Below, one piece after another: positions 54,667-63,606 of a stretch of DNA of 64,000 nt. Both the position numbers and the translations under genes were made by a program. This DNA comes from Clostridium novyi NT (lineage in GTDB: Bacteria > Bacillota > Clostridia > Clostridiales > Clostridiaceae), in NCBI RefSeq assembly GCF_000014125.1, contig NC_008593.1:620001-684000 (forward strand), in the 5' to 3' direction. The notes beneath the pieces were generated by a model. It ran no database searches. It had not been told where the DNA came from and worked only from the letters and a program-made list of their open reading frames with translations. The first letter of the stretch is position 1. Each line of letters begins with the position of its first letter.

Positions 54667-55623
54667 ATGTCCAACAATGATAAATTTAAGGAACCATATA
54701 CTAAAATAAGGACAGAAACTCAAGCCTTTAAAGCAAGTGAAGAGATTAATGAAATATTGCATGATGAGGAATCAGGATGCTATAAGCCTTGGCAGTTTAT
54801 AGATTACAACATTAAAAAGGATACATTAAAAACAACTTATGATGAGATAGTATTGTGGGGAACACAAGAAGCTATGATAAGACCTGGTTGGAATGTTCAA
54901 AATAAAGAAGTTACAATACCTAATATTTTTTCAAAGGTTATAGGTGTTCATGAAAATGTAAAACAGTACAAAAATGATATAAGCACATTAATCCAACAGG
55001 AAAACACCTTATTTTATAAAAAGTTTCCAATGAATCGAAAAAAATATCCTAAAGATATGAATAGAGTGTATAAATCATTATTAGATGTAAGAGGAAGAAT
55101 AAACAAAGAAAAACTTATGACCTCTGAACATTGGAAATATAGCAAGCTTAATCCTGTGCTTCAAAACAGAATGGCTGATAAAATAATAGAATTTTCAGAT
55201 ATATCATCATTTTGGAAGTATAGAAACTTTAGTATAAAACTAAGAATGTCTATAATAAATAGAATATTAGATTTTATTTCCACACTAATTTATGATGGTG
55301 GAAGAAGTGAGAGAATAATGAGAATATCAATATTCACTGTTTTAACAAATTTAAATGAAGACATGTTAAATTTACTTCAAAAATTTGATTATCCTATGAA
55401 AGTACCTAAAATAATAATATACAATAACAATAATAAAAGAAACTTAACCTTTGCAGATGCAGTAACACTTATGTTTATGAATTCTATGGGTATTGATATA
55501 GTTATATATAATCCAACAGGAACTAGTGATATTGAAAATTATGTTAAAGAAGAAAATTATGATATACACAGACTTTATGAAACTAGAAATAGTCTACCTT
55601 TTTGGAGATTTTTTAATTGGTAG
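54667..55623 (+). CDS. YceG-like protein (tellurite/stress-module family), orphan (318 aa)
   Basis: It resembles the YceG family found in tellurium-resistance-type stress clusters: a variable N-terminal part, then RGRINKEKLMTSEHWKYS-like and, at the C-terminus, PKIIIYNNNNKR, FMNSMGIDIVIYNPTGTSDI and YDIHRLYETRNSLPFW. Bacillus YceG is near 540 residues, so this is a short form. The ATG is preferred over an in-frame GTG six bases upstream; AAAGGTGG is the ribosome site. No TerD-like genes or YceH partner are adjacent; the next gene is thiS after 45 bp. Molecular function is unknown. Confidence 0.55.
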   Translation: MSNNDKFKEPYTKIRTETQAFKASEEINEILHDEESGCYKPWQFIDYNIKKDTLKTTYDEIVLWGTQEAMIRPGWNVQNKEVTIPNIFSKVIGVHENVKQYKNDISTLIQQENTLFYKKFPMNRKKYPKDMNRVYKSLLDVRGRINKEKLMTSEHWKYSKLNPVLQNRMADKIIEFSDISSFWKYRNFSIKLRMSIINRILDFISTLIYDGGRSERIMRISIFTVLTNLNEDMLNLLQKFDYPMKVPKIIIYNNNNKRNLTFADAVTLMFMNSMGIDIVIYNPTGTSDIENYVKEENYDIHRLYETRNSLPFWRFFNW

Positions 55624-55668
55624 ACTAATTGAAGATTACGAAATTCATCATAGAAAGGAGGGGTAAAG

Positions 55669-55863
55669 ATGATAGTAAATGGAGAAAAAATGGATATACA
55701 AGCAGGTACAACTGTTGAAGAACTTCTACAAAAGTTAAATTTTAATGATAATAGAGTTGTTGTAGAAGTGGATTTAGCCATAGTATCAAAAGATGAGTAT
55801 TCTATTAAAAAGTTAGACACTAATTCCAAAGTTGAAATAATTCAGTTTGTTGGAGGAGGCTGA
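55669..55863 (+). CDS. thiS: Sulfur carrier protein ThiS (64 aa)
   Basis: Ubiquitin-like sulfur carrier for the thiazole of thiamine. It starts MIVNGEKMDIQAGTTVEELL and ends FVGGG; the C-terminal Gly-Gly is adenylated by ThiF and thiocarboxylated. AAAGGAGGGG precedes the ATG. It ends 2 bp before thiF. Confidence 0.93.
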   Translation: MIVNGEKMDIQAGTTVEELLQKLNFNDNRVVVEVDLAIVSKDEYSIKKLDTNSKVEIIQFVGGG

Positions 55864-55865
55864 AT

Positions 55866-56504
55866 ATGAAAGAGAAGAGAATAACAAGAGAACAAATGGA
55901 AAAGACACTTATAGAAAGACATGGACAAGCTGTACAGGATAAATTAAAAAATTCTGTTGTGGGTATTGCAGGTATAGGTGGACTTGGTTCAAATGTTGCA
56001 TTATCTTTAGCTAGAATAGGAATTGGAAAGCTTATAATAGCTGATTTTGATGTAGTTGAAATGAGCAATTTAAATCGTCAGCAGTATTTTATAAATCAAT
56101 TGGGAATGAAAAAGGTAGATGCATTAGAAGAAGTTATAAATAATTGCAATCCTTTTGTGGACATTGAAAAGAATGATGTGTTTTTGACAAAAGACAATAT
56201 AGAAGAAATTTTTAAGGAAGCAGATATTATCGTTGAAGCCTGTGATAGAGCAGAAGTGAAAGCCACAATAACCAATACAGTTTTAACAAAGATGAGACAG
56301 AAAAAGCTTGTAATTGCATCAGGAATGGCAGGATATTACACAGGAAACACAATAGTATCTAAAAAGCTTAGAGATAATTTATATTTTGTTGGTGATGGAG
56401 AAAATGAATCAAAACCTGGCTCAGGACTTATGGCACCAAGAGTTGCTATAGCTGCAAATCATCAAGCAAATACAGTAGTTAGAATAATACTAGGAGAAGA
56501 ATAA
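55866..56504 (+). CDS. thiF: ThiS adenylyltransferase ThiF (212 aa)
   Basis: E1-like enzyme activating ThiS. Nucleotide-binding GIAGIGGLGSNVALSLARIG near residue 32, DFDVVEMSNLNRQQYF with the catalytic Arg, and ACDRAEVKA. Length matches the short clostridial ThiF without zinc-binding Cys pairs. Ribosome site GGAGGAGG overlaps the end of thiS. thiG and thiH are not in the window. Confidence 0.93.
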   Translation: MKEKRITREQMEKTLIERHGQAVQDKLKNSVVGIAGIGGLGSNVALSLARIGIGKLIIADFDVVEMSNLNRQQYFINQLGMKKVDALEEVINNCNPFVDIEKNDVFLTKDNIEEIFKEADIIVEACDRAEVKATITNTVLTKMRQKKLVIASGMAGYYTGNTIVSKKLRDNLYFVGDGENESKPGSGLMAPRVAIAANHQANTVVRIILGEE

Positions 56505-56517
56505 GTAGTTTTTATTA

Positions 56518-57147
56518 ATGCTTATGACACTATTTAAGGGGGGGATTCAAATACTTTATATAGTTACCAATAGAAAACTTGTACAAAATGAAGAGTTTTA
56601 TGACGTAATTGAAAGAGTGGCAAAAAATAAGGTAGACTATTTAGCATTAAGAGAAAAAGATTTAAATGATGAGGAATTGTTTAGTTTAGCAAAAGATATA
56701 AAAATAATTACTGATAAGTATAATGTACCACTTATTATAAATGGAAATTTAAAAGTTGCAGAAGATATAAATGCATATGGATGTCAGCTTAGCTATAATG
56801 TATTAATGGAATCAAGTCTATGGAAAAAATCAAAACTAAAAGTAGGGGCATCAGTACATAGTTTAGAAGAAGCCATAAATGCAGAAAAAGCAGGAGCAGA
56901 TTATATAGTGGCAGGTCATATCTTTGAAACAGATTGTAAAAAGGGACTAAAGGGAAGAGGACTAAATTTTGTTTCAAATATAAGTAATCATATAAATATA
57001 CCCTTAATTGCTATTGGAGGTATAAATGAAAATAATGCATCCAGTGTTATTAAGGCAGGAGCAAGTGGAGTTGCTATAATGTCAACTGCAATGAGAAAAG
57101 ACAACGTTCACAAAATTGAAGAAATACTCTATAAAATAAGAACATAG
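56518..57147 (+). CDS. thiE: ThiE/TenI-family thiamine phosphate synthase (209 aa at most)
   Basis: TIM-barrel protein joining HMP-PP and thiazole phosphate, or the related TenI aromatase. Motifs: LALREKDL, phosphate-site IAIGGINENNASSVIKAGASGVAIMS, and VGASVHSLEEAINAEKAGADYIVAGHIFET. The start is uncertain. The family begins at (M)LYIVTNRKL, which here follows an ATA codon (56551). A strong AAGGGGGGG site lies just before that codon but inside the annotated frame, and ATGs at 56518 and 56524 lack a ribosome site. Either ATA is used or an ancestral ATG has mutated. Clustering with thiS/thiF supports thiamine or thiazole synthesis. Confidence 0.85.
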   Translation: MLMTLFKGGIQILYIVTNRKLVQNEEFYDVIERVAKNKVDYLALREKDLNDEELFSLAKDIKIITDKYNVPLIINGNLKVAEDINAYGCQLSYNVLMESSLWKKSKLKVGASVHSLEEAINAEKAGADYIVAGHIFETDCKKGLKGRGLNFVSNISNHINIPLIAIGGINENNASSVIKAGASGVAIMSTAMRKDNVHKIEEILYKIRT

Positions 57148-57149
57148 GA

Positions 57150-57307
57150 AGTAGGGAATAGGAAAAGAGAGGGAGTAGGAAAACAGTAGGGAATAGGGAA
57201 AGCACAAAAGAGAGGAAATAGGAAAAGATAGGAAAGATTATGTTCTTCTCTTAGGTTTTCCTTGTTTTGCTTTTCCTACGCCCTTCTCTTAGGTTTTCCC
57301 TTGTTTT
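57150..57307. repeat. Purine/pyrimidine-asymmetric repeat tract between convergent genes
   Basis: Purine-rich half with AGTAGGGAATAGG(A/G)AAAG twice (57150 and 57185), then a pyrimidine-rich half with two copies of CTTCTCTTAGGTTTTCC (57245 and 57283). AGAGAGGGAGTAGGAAAA (57166-57183) pairs imperfectly with TTTTCCTACGCCCTTCTCT (57271-57289) to give a long hairpin. The composition is unlike the surrounding DNA. Confidence 0.7.
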
Positions 57308-57309
57308 AA

Positions 57310-58062
57310 TTATTTTTTTGTTTTGATTTTGTAGTAATATTCTTTTGTATTTTCTGTTATAATATCAAATTCAAATCCTAAACTTTCGTAATACGCGATA
57401 ATTTCAGGAAGAGCTTTTACAGTATTTTGATTGTTACAGTTACAATGCATAAGAACTATTAATCTATCAGCATTTGGGTAATATTTTTTAGCATTTTTAA
57501 CAAAGGTTTTTACTGGTAAGTTTGCTTTTACACCGTCTTCTATACAAACATTCCAATCGTATATTTTAAGATTATTTTTATGAAGTTTTTCTAAAAGATT
57601 TTTATTTAGACGTTTATAACTTCCACCGGGAAATCTTATAACATGACTTTCATATCCAGTAACATCTTTAACCTTTTTTTGAACAGTTAGCATTTCATTA
57701 ACAAATGCATCGTCGCTACTATAGATTTTTTTAAAACTATGAGAGTCTGTATGAAGTCCTATAGAGTGACCTTCTTTGTGAATTCTTTTTAATACATCTT
57801 CACAACCATTAATTTCTTTTCCTACCACGAAAAAAGTGGCTTTTACGTTGTGCTTTTTTAGTACATCTAAAATATCAGGAGTTATTTTAGATGTTGGTCC
57901 GTCATCAAAGGTTAAGTATACCTTTTTTTTATCTGGAGCAGATTCACTTAAAGGATTTTTGCTTGAAGTTCCAAAACATAGAGAACTAAAGCAAGGCAAA
58001 ATTATACTTAACACAAATAATGATACTACACAAAGCGTAAATTTTTTTATTCTACTAGACAT
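57310..58062 (-). CDS. Secreted polysaccharide (peptidoglycan) deacetylase, NodB domain (250 aa)
   Basis: Signal peptide or anchor at 1-30, then a NodB domain: YLTFDDGPTSKITPDILDVL (motif 1 with both Asp), SIGLHTDSHSFKK (His pair), RFPGGSYKRLN (motif 3), YDWNVCIEDG, and the final LMHCNC with the conserved His. All catalytic residues are intact. Probably removes acetyl groups from wall GlcNAc and so increases lysozyme resistance. AAAGGAGAAAAT is the ribosome site. Divided from thiE by a repeat tract. Confidence 0.9.
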   Translation of the reverse strand: MSSRIKKFTLCVVSLFVLSIILPCFSSLCFGTSSKNPLSESAPDKKKVYLTFDDGPTSKITPDILDVLKKHNVKATFFVVGKEINGCEDVLKRIHKEGHSIGLHTDSHSFKKIYSSDDAFVNEMLTVQKKVKDVTGYESHVIRFPGGSYKRLNKNLLEKLHKNNLKIYDWNVCIEDGVKANLPVKTFVKNAKKYYPNADRLIVLMHCNCNNQNTVKALPEIIAYYESLGFEFDIITENTKEYYYKIKTKK

Positions 58063-58107
58063 TTATATTTTCTCCTTTGTTTTGTTATTATTATAGTGTC
58101 ATTGTTA

Positions 58108-59307
58108 CTAACGTACATGAATTAAATAAAAGCTTATCTTATCATCTCCCCATCCTAAATCCCAAGGAACATGATATCTACTTACAGTATGACAATTTAT
58201 CATAGGATATCCATGTGAATCAAAATCAGTAACTATAGCAAAGTGATCTACATCACTCTTAATTGCATAGCATATTAGATCTCCATAATTTAATTTTTGA
58301 ACATATCCACAAGGATAATCTTCTAGTCCTTTATTTATAGATTGAAAGGTTCCACGTTTTATTAGCTTACCTTTTCCACTATACAAAACATAGTTTTTAA
58401 AGGCGTCTGCATTTACCCAAGCTTGTGTTCCTTCATTATAGCCATATTTACGATTAGAACAGTTCCAAGTGTAGTCATGTCTTAAATTACCGGCATCTTT
58501 ATCTCCAAGAACTTGAGATGCAAAGTTGGTACAATCACCACCAGAGCCAGTGTAGTTTCTATACTTTTTGTTATGTGACAAATTATTTCCGCTTCCAAAA
58601 GGTACGCCACAATATTTATTAGCATATTCTACAGCATTTTTTCTATGATATCTTTTTTCGTTAACTAGTTCTTTTTTCTTTGGACATTTTCCAAGTTTAA
58701 ATACTGGTTTTTTAATAGGTTCTTTACTTAAATCTTTTATCTCTCCAGAATAAGCTTTAAGAGCGTCTTCAAAACAATCTAAGTACCAATCATTATAAAC
58801 AACCCAATCGTTATTTTTTTTAGTAAGTACAAGTGAATGATCCAGTGAAACTCCAAAGGTATTAGTGACAGGGGTTTCATCATTAGTGTAAATATAATTA
58901 AACTTATAAACTTCTTGAGCATTAATCTTTACTCCATGATAACATGGTGAAATTTTTCTTATATTTACAGTTGAAGTTACATCCGTAAATTTCATTTGTC
59001 TTTGATAAGACCAGTCTCTAAGATATTTTACTCTTTTTACTTCATGTTCAAGTCCCCATACTCCATACTTCTGAGAAGTATCAAAATATTGTTTAAGACT
59101 AGGAAGGTCATGGGTGACAAATGATTTACACCTCGCATTAAATATAGTGTTTACTCGTTCTTCTATTTCTTTTTTGTCATAAGTATTTTTAGTCTCAGCA
59201 TAGGCGATGTTGTAACTCATTAATCCTAAGGTACTAGATAGAAAAATGGCAAATATTATAGCTGGTAAAAATATTATTTTAAGGTTTTTATATAGCCTGA
59301 ATTTCAT
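58108..59307 (-). CDS. Secreted Amidase_6-domain protein (399 aa)
   Basis: N-terminal signal or anchor helix (5-30), a middle domain of unknown role, and a C-terminal Amidase_6 domain (~220-395), a CHAP/NlpC-P60-like cysteine peptidase fold. The catalytic Cys is in GSGGDCTNFASQVL and the His probably in DHFAIVTDF. AVEYANKYCGVPFG marks the domain start. The ATG at 59307 is used; a TTG three codons earlier is closer to GGAGGTGAT and is possible. Likely wall remodelling; substrate bond not established. Confidence 0.82.
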   Translation of the reverse strand: MKFRLYKNLKIIFLPAIIFAIFLSSTLGLMSYNIAYAETKNTYDKKEIEERVNTIFNARCKSFVTHDLPSLKQYFDTSQKYGVWGLEHEVKRVKYLRDWSYQRQMKFTDVTSTVNIRKISPCYHGVKINAQEVYKFNYIYTNDETPVTNTFGVSLDHSLVLTKKNNDWVVYNDWYLDCFEDALKAYSGEIKDLSKEPIKKPVFKLGKCPKKKELVNEKRYHRKNAVEYANKYCGVPFGSGNNLSHNKKYRNYTGSGGDCTNFASQVLGDKDAGNLRHDYTWNCSNRKYGYNEGTQAWVNADAFKNYVLYSGKGKLIKRGTFQSINKGLEDYPCGYVQKLNYGDLICYAIKSDVDHFAIVTDFDSHGYPMINCHTVSRYHVPWDLGWGDDKISFYLIHVR

Positions 59308-59477
59308 AAAACACAAATCACCTCCAAGTGGTAGTAAAACATTATCAATTTTAGTATATCCATATTGGAGAATTTAAAAGGTAGTATTTAATTTTTTTTA
59401 TCGTAAATTATGGTAAAACACTAATCACATTAATATATTTGAGAGTATAGGCAATAAAAGAGAGGTAATGATTAATA

Positions 59478-60809
59478 ATGTTGAATAGGTCTATAATAAA
59501 AGATGTGTTGGGTTTATCCTTTCCTGTAGTTTGTGAAATGCTAATTTTTACTTTAACTTCAGTTTTTAGCCTTATGATGGTTGGAAATTTTGGTGGAAAT
59601 GAATCTGTAGCAGCTGTAGGACTGGGAAATGGTATTATATTTACTTTTGCAGATATATTAGTTTCAGAAGGAATTTGCATAGGAATAGCACCATTTGTAG
59701 CTAAAAATATGGGTGCGAGAAAGTATAACGTTGTTGAGGAATACGCAACAGTGGGATTTGTTTTAGGATTAGTAATCTCTTTTTTTACTTCTTACTTAAT
59801 ATTTACATTTTCGGAAGAAATTTTAACCATTTTGGGAGCAAAAGGTGATATATTAATAAGTAGTTGTAGTTTTACTAAAGTTACATCAATAGCTATATTT
59901 TTTTATATGATAACCAATGTAATATATTCTATACTAAGAGCAATAGGAAATACATATTGTCCATTTATTATATCTTCAATTACTGCACTAATTAAAATAC
60001 TTTTAGATATTGTATTAATTTTTGGATTAATAATAAAACCACTTGGAATTTTAGGGGCTGCAATATCTTCTGTAATATCTCAATTTATAGGATTTTTTAT
60101 TACTTTATTTTATATTATTTTTAAATCAAAGGTTAAGCTAAAATTTAGATATATGTTTTCTTTAAATTTAAAAAAGATAAAGGAATTATTATTTTTATCA
60201 ATTCCATCTGGTATGGAAGAAGGGACTTATAGCATAGGAAAACTCATAGGAAATTATATTGTCATGTATACGGGGATAGTTTCTTTTGCATCTCATCAAA
60301 TAACAAATTCAATTTACTGTATTTCAGATATGATTGGATTTGCTTTTACCACAGCAACGACTTCACTAGTTGGTATAAAAAGAGGTGCTAGACATTATAA
60401 TGAAGCTAATGAATATGTAAAAAATGCTAAGTTTTGCGCTGTATTTATTATGATTATAATAGCAATTGTAATTTTTATAGTCCCAGAAAAAATAGTAGAT
60501 TTATTTACCGGAGAAGGGGAGAATAATGTTATATATATTGCTTCAAGGTGTCTTGTAATTTCAGCAGTTTCTTTTCCTACATTATCAATATTTGCTGTGT
60601 ACTCTGGAGCATTAAAAGGTATGGGCGATACAAAAAGCTCATTTGTAATATCTTTAATATCCAGTTGGATTGTGGCACTTCCTTTAACTTTTTACTGTAT
60701 ACGTATTTTAAAATTGCCTGTTTATTATGCATGGTATATTAATGTTTTGCAGTCTTTTACGGAAACTATATTAATAGTTATATGGTACAACTATACTATA
60801 AGGAAGTAA
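59478..60809 (+). CDS. MATE-family efflux transporter (443 aa)
   Basis: Twelve hydrophobic segments in two homologous halves. The MatE pattern is visible as SFPVVCEMLIFTLTSVFSLMMVG near the N-terminus and as IPSGMEEGTYSIGKLIGNYIV in the second half. Exports cations or toxic compounds against Na+ or H+. Length is typical. GAGAGGTAATG is a modest ribosome site. The substrate is unknown. Confidence 0.9.
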   Translation: MLNRSIIKDVLGLSFPVVCEMLIFTLTSVFSLMMVGNFGGNESVAAVGLGNGIIFTFADILVSEGICIGIAPFVAKNMGARKYNVVEEYATVGFVLGLVISFFTSYLIFTFSEEILTILGAKGDILISSCSFTKVTSIAIFFYMITNVIYSILRAIGNTYCPFIISSITALIKILLDIVLIFGLIIKPLGILGAAISSVISQFIGFFITLFYIIFKSKVKLKFRYMFSLNLKKIKELLFLSIPSGMEEGTYSIGKLIGNYIVMYTGIVSFASHQITNSIYCISDMIGFAFTTATTSLVGIKRGARHYNEANEYVKNAKFCAVFIMIIIAIVIFIVPEKIVDLFTGEGENNVIYIASRCLVISAVSFPTLSIFAVYSGALKGMGDTKSSFVISLISSWIVALPLTFYCIRILKLPVYYAWYINVLQSFTETILIVIWYNYTIRK

Positions 60810-60889
60810 TAAACTATATTATATGGTTATTAAAACTAATTAGGTTGAATTTAGGAAGAAATTTAAATATAATTAACTAAGGAAAGAAG

Positions 60890-63499
60890 GTGTTTAGTAT
60901 ATTTATAAAATTTAGATCTTTTATTATTGAAAACAAATACAAGTTATTAAAAATTATTTTATCTATTACAGCACTTATAATAATTTATTCAGAAGGAAAA
61001 ATAGCATTAAACAATTTTAATGTAGGAATTTCATTATATTATTTACATACAGCATTGAGAAGTCGTGGCTGGCTATTTTTTGTGGCTGGAATTATAGCAG
61101 TAGGTGCAACTACTCTTTATGACTATTTTGTAGTAAAACATTTAAAGTACAGCTTATCAATAAAAAAAGTATTAAAAATATCCTGGATTTCAAATACCTT
61201 TAATAATTTTTTAGGATTTGCAGGATTAACAGGTTCAGGACTTAGAACAGTTTTTTATAAAAAAGAAGATATAGAGTCAAAAGATGCAATATATATTAAT
61301 TCTTTAATAAATCCAGCTACACTTGTTGGGCTTTCCGTTTTAGCTTGGCTTGGTGTTTTTAATATAATAACTATAAAACCGATACTTTTTCTTCATAAGT
61401 TTCTTTGGTTTGCTATTATAGGATTTCAAATATACATAGTTATATATTTATTACTATTCAAAATACCTTGGTTAAAAAGTGAATTTTTATCAAAGGATAC
61501 AAGTGTTAAAGAACCAAAGAAAATAAGAATTGGATTAATATTTGTATCATTATTAGAATGGATAAGTGCAGGAAGTTTTATTTGGTTTATAAGTTACTTT
61601 TTTACTAATCACATTACTTATGGAGAGGCACTTGGAGTAATTACAGTTGCAGGAGCAGCAGGAATTATAAGCCTGCTTCCAGGAGGAATTGGAGCCTTTG
61701 ATTTAGTATGTGCAAGGGGACTTCAATTAATGGGAACAACTCCTAATGAAGCTGTGGCAATACTTATTATATACAGAATGTTTTATTATATAATTCCTTG
61801 GTTTTTAGGGGTGGTATTATCTTTAAGAGATATGAGAGAAGTGCTTCCAACAACAGTTATTCCAAGAACACTATCCAATTGGCAAAAGGTTTGGGTTAAA
61901 AATTACAAAGAAATAAGTGATTTTGGAGTAATAGCATTATCCGTATTAGTATTTTTATGTGGAGTTGTACTTCTTATATCAGCTGCGGTACCAAGTGTTT
62001 CTCAAAGGGTAAAGATAATATCAAAGTTAACATCATTTACATTTATGAGGTTTTCTCATAGAATATCCATAATAATTGGTGTAATGCTTGTTGTATTATC
62101 TAAAGGAATAAGAGAGCATTTAAAAAGAGCATATTCTCTTACTATAGTGTTGCTTTTAGTAGGATCATTATTTACATTTACAAAGGGACTTGATTATGAA
62201 GAAGCAATATTTCTACTTATAGTTGCAGCACTACTTAGGTTTTCAAGAAAAGGATATTACAGAGAAAGCGTACCTGTAAAAGGAATTACAGTGTTTATTA
62301 TGATACTTGTAAGTGCTGTAAGTATAGGATTTTATGCTATGCTTGGACATAGTATTAGTTTTGCCTTTACAGGATTTAAAAATGGACCTAAAGTATTTGA
62401 AATATTTATAACTAGAAAACAATTTACATGTAATGCAATATATGCATTTATTTTAGCGTGGGTAATACTTACAATATATTTTATATTAAAGCCTAAAAGA
62501 CCATTTGATATAAAAGTTTCAGATGAAGATATAGATAAATTAAAAGAATTTTTAAAGAAATATGAGGGAAACTATTTAACACATTTATTGTTTATGAGAG
62601 ATAAAAATTTTTATTGGGCGCAAGAGGGAAAGGTTTTAATTGCCTACGCAAATATAAGAGATAAGCTAGTAATCCTGGGAGATCCTATTGGAGATGAAAA
62701 ATATTTTCAAAAGGCAATTGAAGAAATACAAATATTTGCAGACAAGTATGCCCTTTATCCAGTGTTTTATCAAGTAGCAGAAAAGTACATTACTACCTAT
62801 CATGAAAATGGGTATTACTTTTTTAAACTTGGAGAAGAAGCAGTAGTAGATTTAGAAAAATTCAATTTAGAAGGTAAAAAAAGAAAAGATTTAAGACTTG
62901 TTAGAAATAGATTTGAAAAAGAAAACATGGAGTTTGAAATTATAGATCCTCCTTTTTCAGGGGAAGTTATGGGAACATTAAAAGAAATATCTGATCAGTG
63001 GCTTAATGGAAGAAAGGAAAAGGGATTTTCACTTGGAGCCTTCGATGAAAAGTATATAAATACTGCGCCAGTTGCTATATTAAAAAATTCAGATAAAGAA
63101 ATAATAGCCTTTGCAACAATGATGCCTAAATACGATAATGGAAAAACAATATCAATAGATTTAATGAGATTTGTAAATGATGCTCCAAATGGAACAATGG
63201 ATACATTATTTTTAAAGATAATGCTTTGGAGTAAAGAAAATGGATACAAATACTTCAATTTGGGTATGGCGCCACTTTCCAACGTAGGTGTTGCACCATT
63301 TGCTCATAAACAAGAAAAACTAGCTAAACTTGTATATAAATTCGGAAACTATTGGTATAGTTTTTCGGGGCTTAGAAGATATAAAGAAAAGTTTACTCCA
63401 AATTGGGAATCCAGATTTTTGGCATATCCTCAATTTATGTCATTGCCTACTTTATTAATTGACTTAGCATTTTTGGTATCTAAAGGCAGAAAAGAATAA
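60890..63499 (+). CDS. mprF: Phosphatidylglycerol lysyltransferase MprF (869 aa)
   Basis: Bifunctional enzyme that aminoacylates phosphatidylglycerol using charged tRNA and flips the product to the outer leaflet, lowering negative surface charge. The N-terminal flippase and membrane part (1-540) has about 14 helices, including LPGGIGAFDLVCARGL. The cytosolic synthase domain (545-869) includes VLGDPIGDE and the final YKEKFTPNWESRFLAYP. GTG start with AAGGA upstream. Confers resistance to cationic peptides. It may follow the MATE gene in one transcript (80-bp gap, no terminator seen). Lysyl versus alanyl specificity cannot be read. Confidence 0.92.
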   Translation: MFSIFIKFRSFIIENKYKLLKIILSITALIIIYSEGKIALNNFNVGISLYYLHTALRSRGWLFFVAGIIAVGATTLYDYFVVKHLKYSLSIKKVLKISWISNTFNNFLGFAGLTGSGLRTVFYKKEDIESKDAIYINSLINPATLVGLSVLAWLGVFNIITIKPILFLHKFLWFAIIGFQIYIVIYLLLFKIPWLKSEFLSKDTSVKEPKKIRIGLIFVSLLEWISAGSFIWFISYFFTNHITYGEALGVITVAGAAGIISLLPGGIGAFDLVCARGLQLMGTTPNEAVAILIIYRMFYYIIPWFLGVVLSLRDMREVLPTTVIPRTLSNWQKVWVKNYKEISDFGVIALSVLVFLCGVVLLISAAVPSVSQRVKIISKLTSFTFMRFSHRISIIIGVMLVVLSKGIREHLKRAYSLTIVLLLVGSLFTFTKGLDYEEAIFLLIVAALLRFSRKGYYRESVPVKGITVFIMILVSAVSIGFYAMLGHSISFAFTGFKNGPKVFEIFITRKQFTCNAIYAFILAWVILTIYFILKPKRPFDIKVSDEDIDKLKEFLKKYEGNYLTHLLFMRDKNFYWAQEGKVLIAYANIRDKLVILGDPIGDEKYFQKAIEEIQIFADKYALYPVFYQVAEKYITTYHENGYYFFKLGEEAVVDLEKFNLEGKKRKDLRLVRNRFEKENMEFEIIDPPFSGEVMGTLKEISDQWLNGRKEKGFSLGAFDEKYINTAPVAILKNSDKEIIAFATMMPKYDNGKTISIDLMRFVNDAPNGTMDTLFLKIMLWSKENGYKYFNLGMAPLSNVGVAPFAHKQEKLAKLVYKFGNYWYSFSGLRRYKEKFTPNWESRFLAYPQFMSLPTLLIDLAFLVSKGRKE

Positions 63500-63561
63500 A
63501 GTATTTAATAAAATTATTAATAAAAAAATAAATAGGTTGACTTAAAGTACAGTAAAAATTA

Positions 63562-63570
63562 TGCTATAAT
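63562..63570 (+). promoter_or_regulatory. Extended -10 promoter of the last gene
   Basis: TGCTATAAT at 63562-63570 is an extended -10. A TTAAAG -35-like hexamer lies 17 bp upstream. The start codon follows about 37 bp downstream. Confidence 0.6.
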
Positions 63571-63606
63571 TAACATAAAATATATATTTATAGGAGCGTG
63601 TTTTTA

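Noticed and set aside
57151..57206. G-quadruplex from four GGG runs
   Set aside because: The loops between GGG runs are too long and uneven for a stable quadruplex by the usual rule.
63598..63606. GTG at 63598 as start of the CNNM/CorC gene
   Set aside because: It almost touches the GGAG ribosome site; the TTG three codons on has correct spacing.
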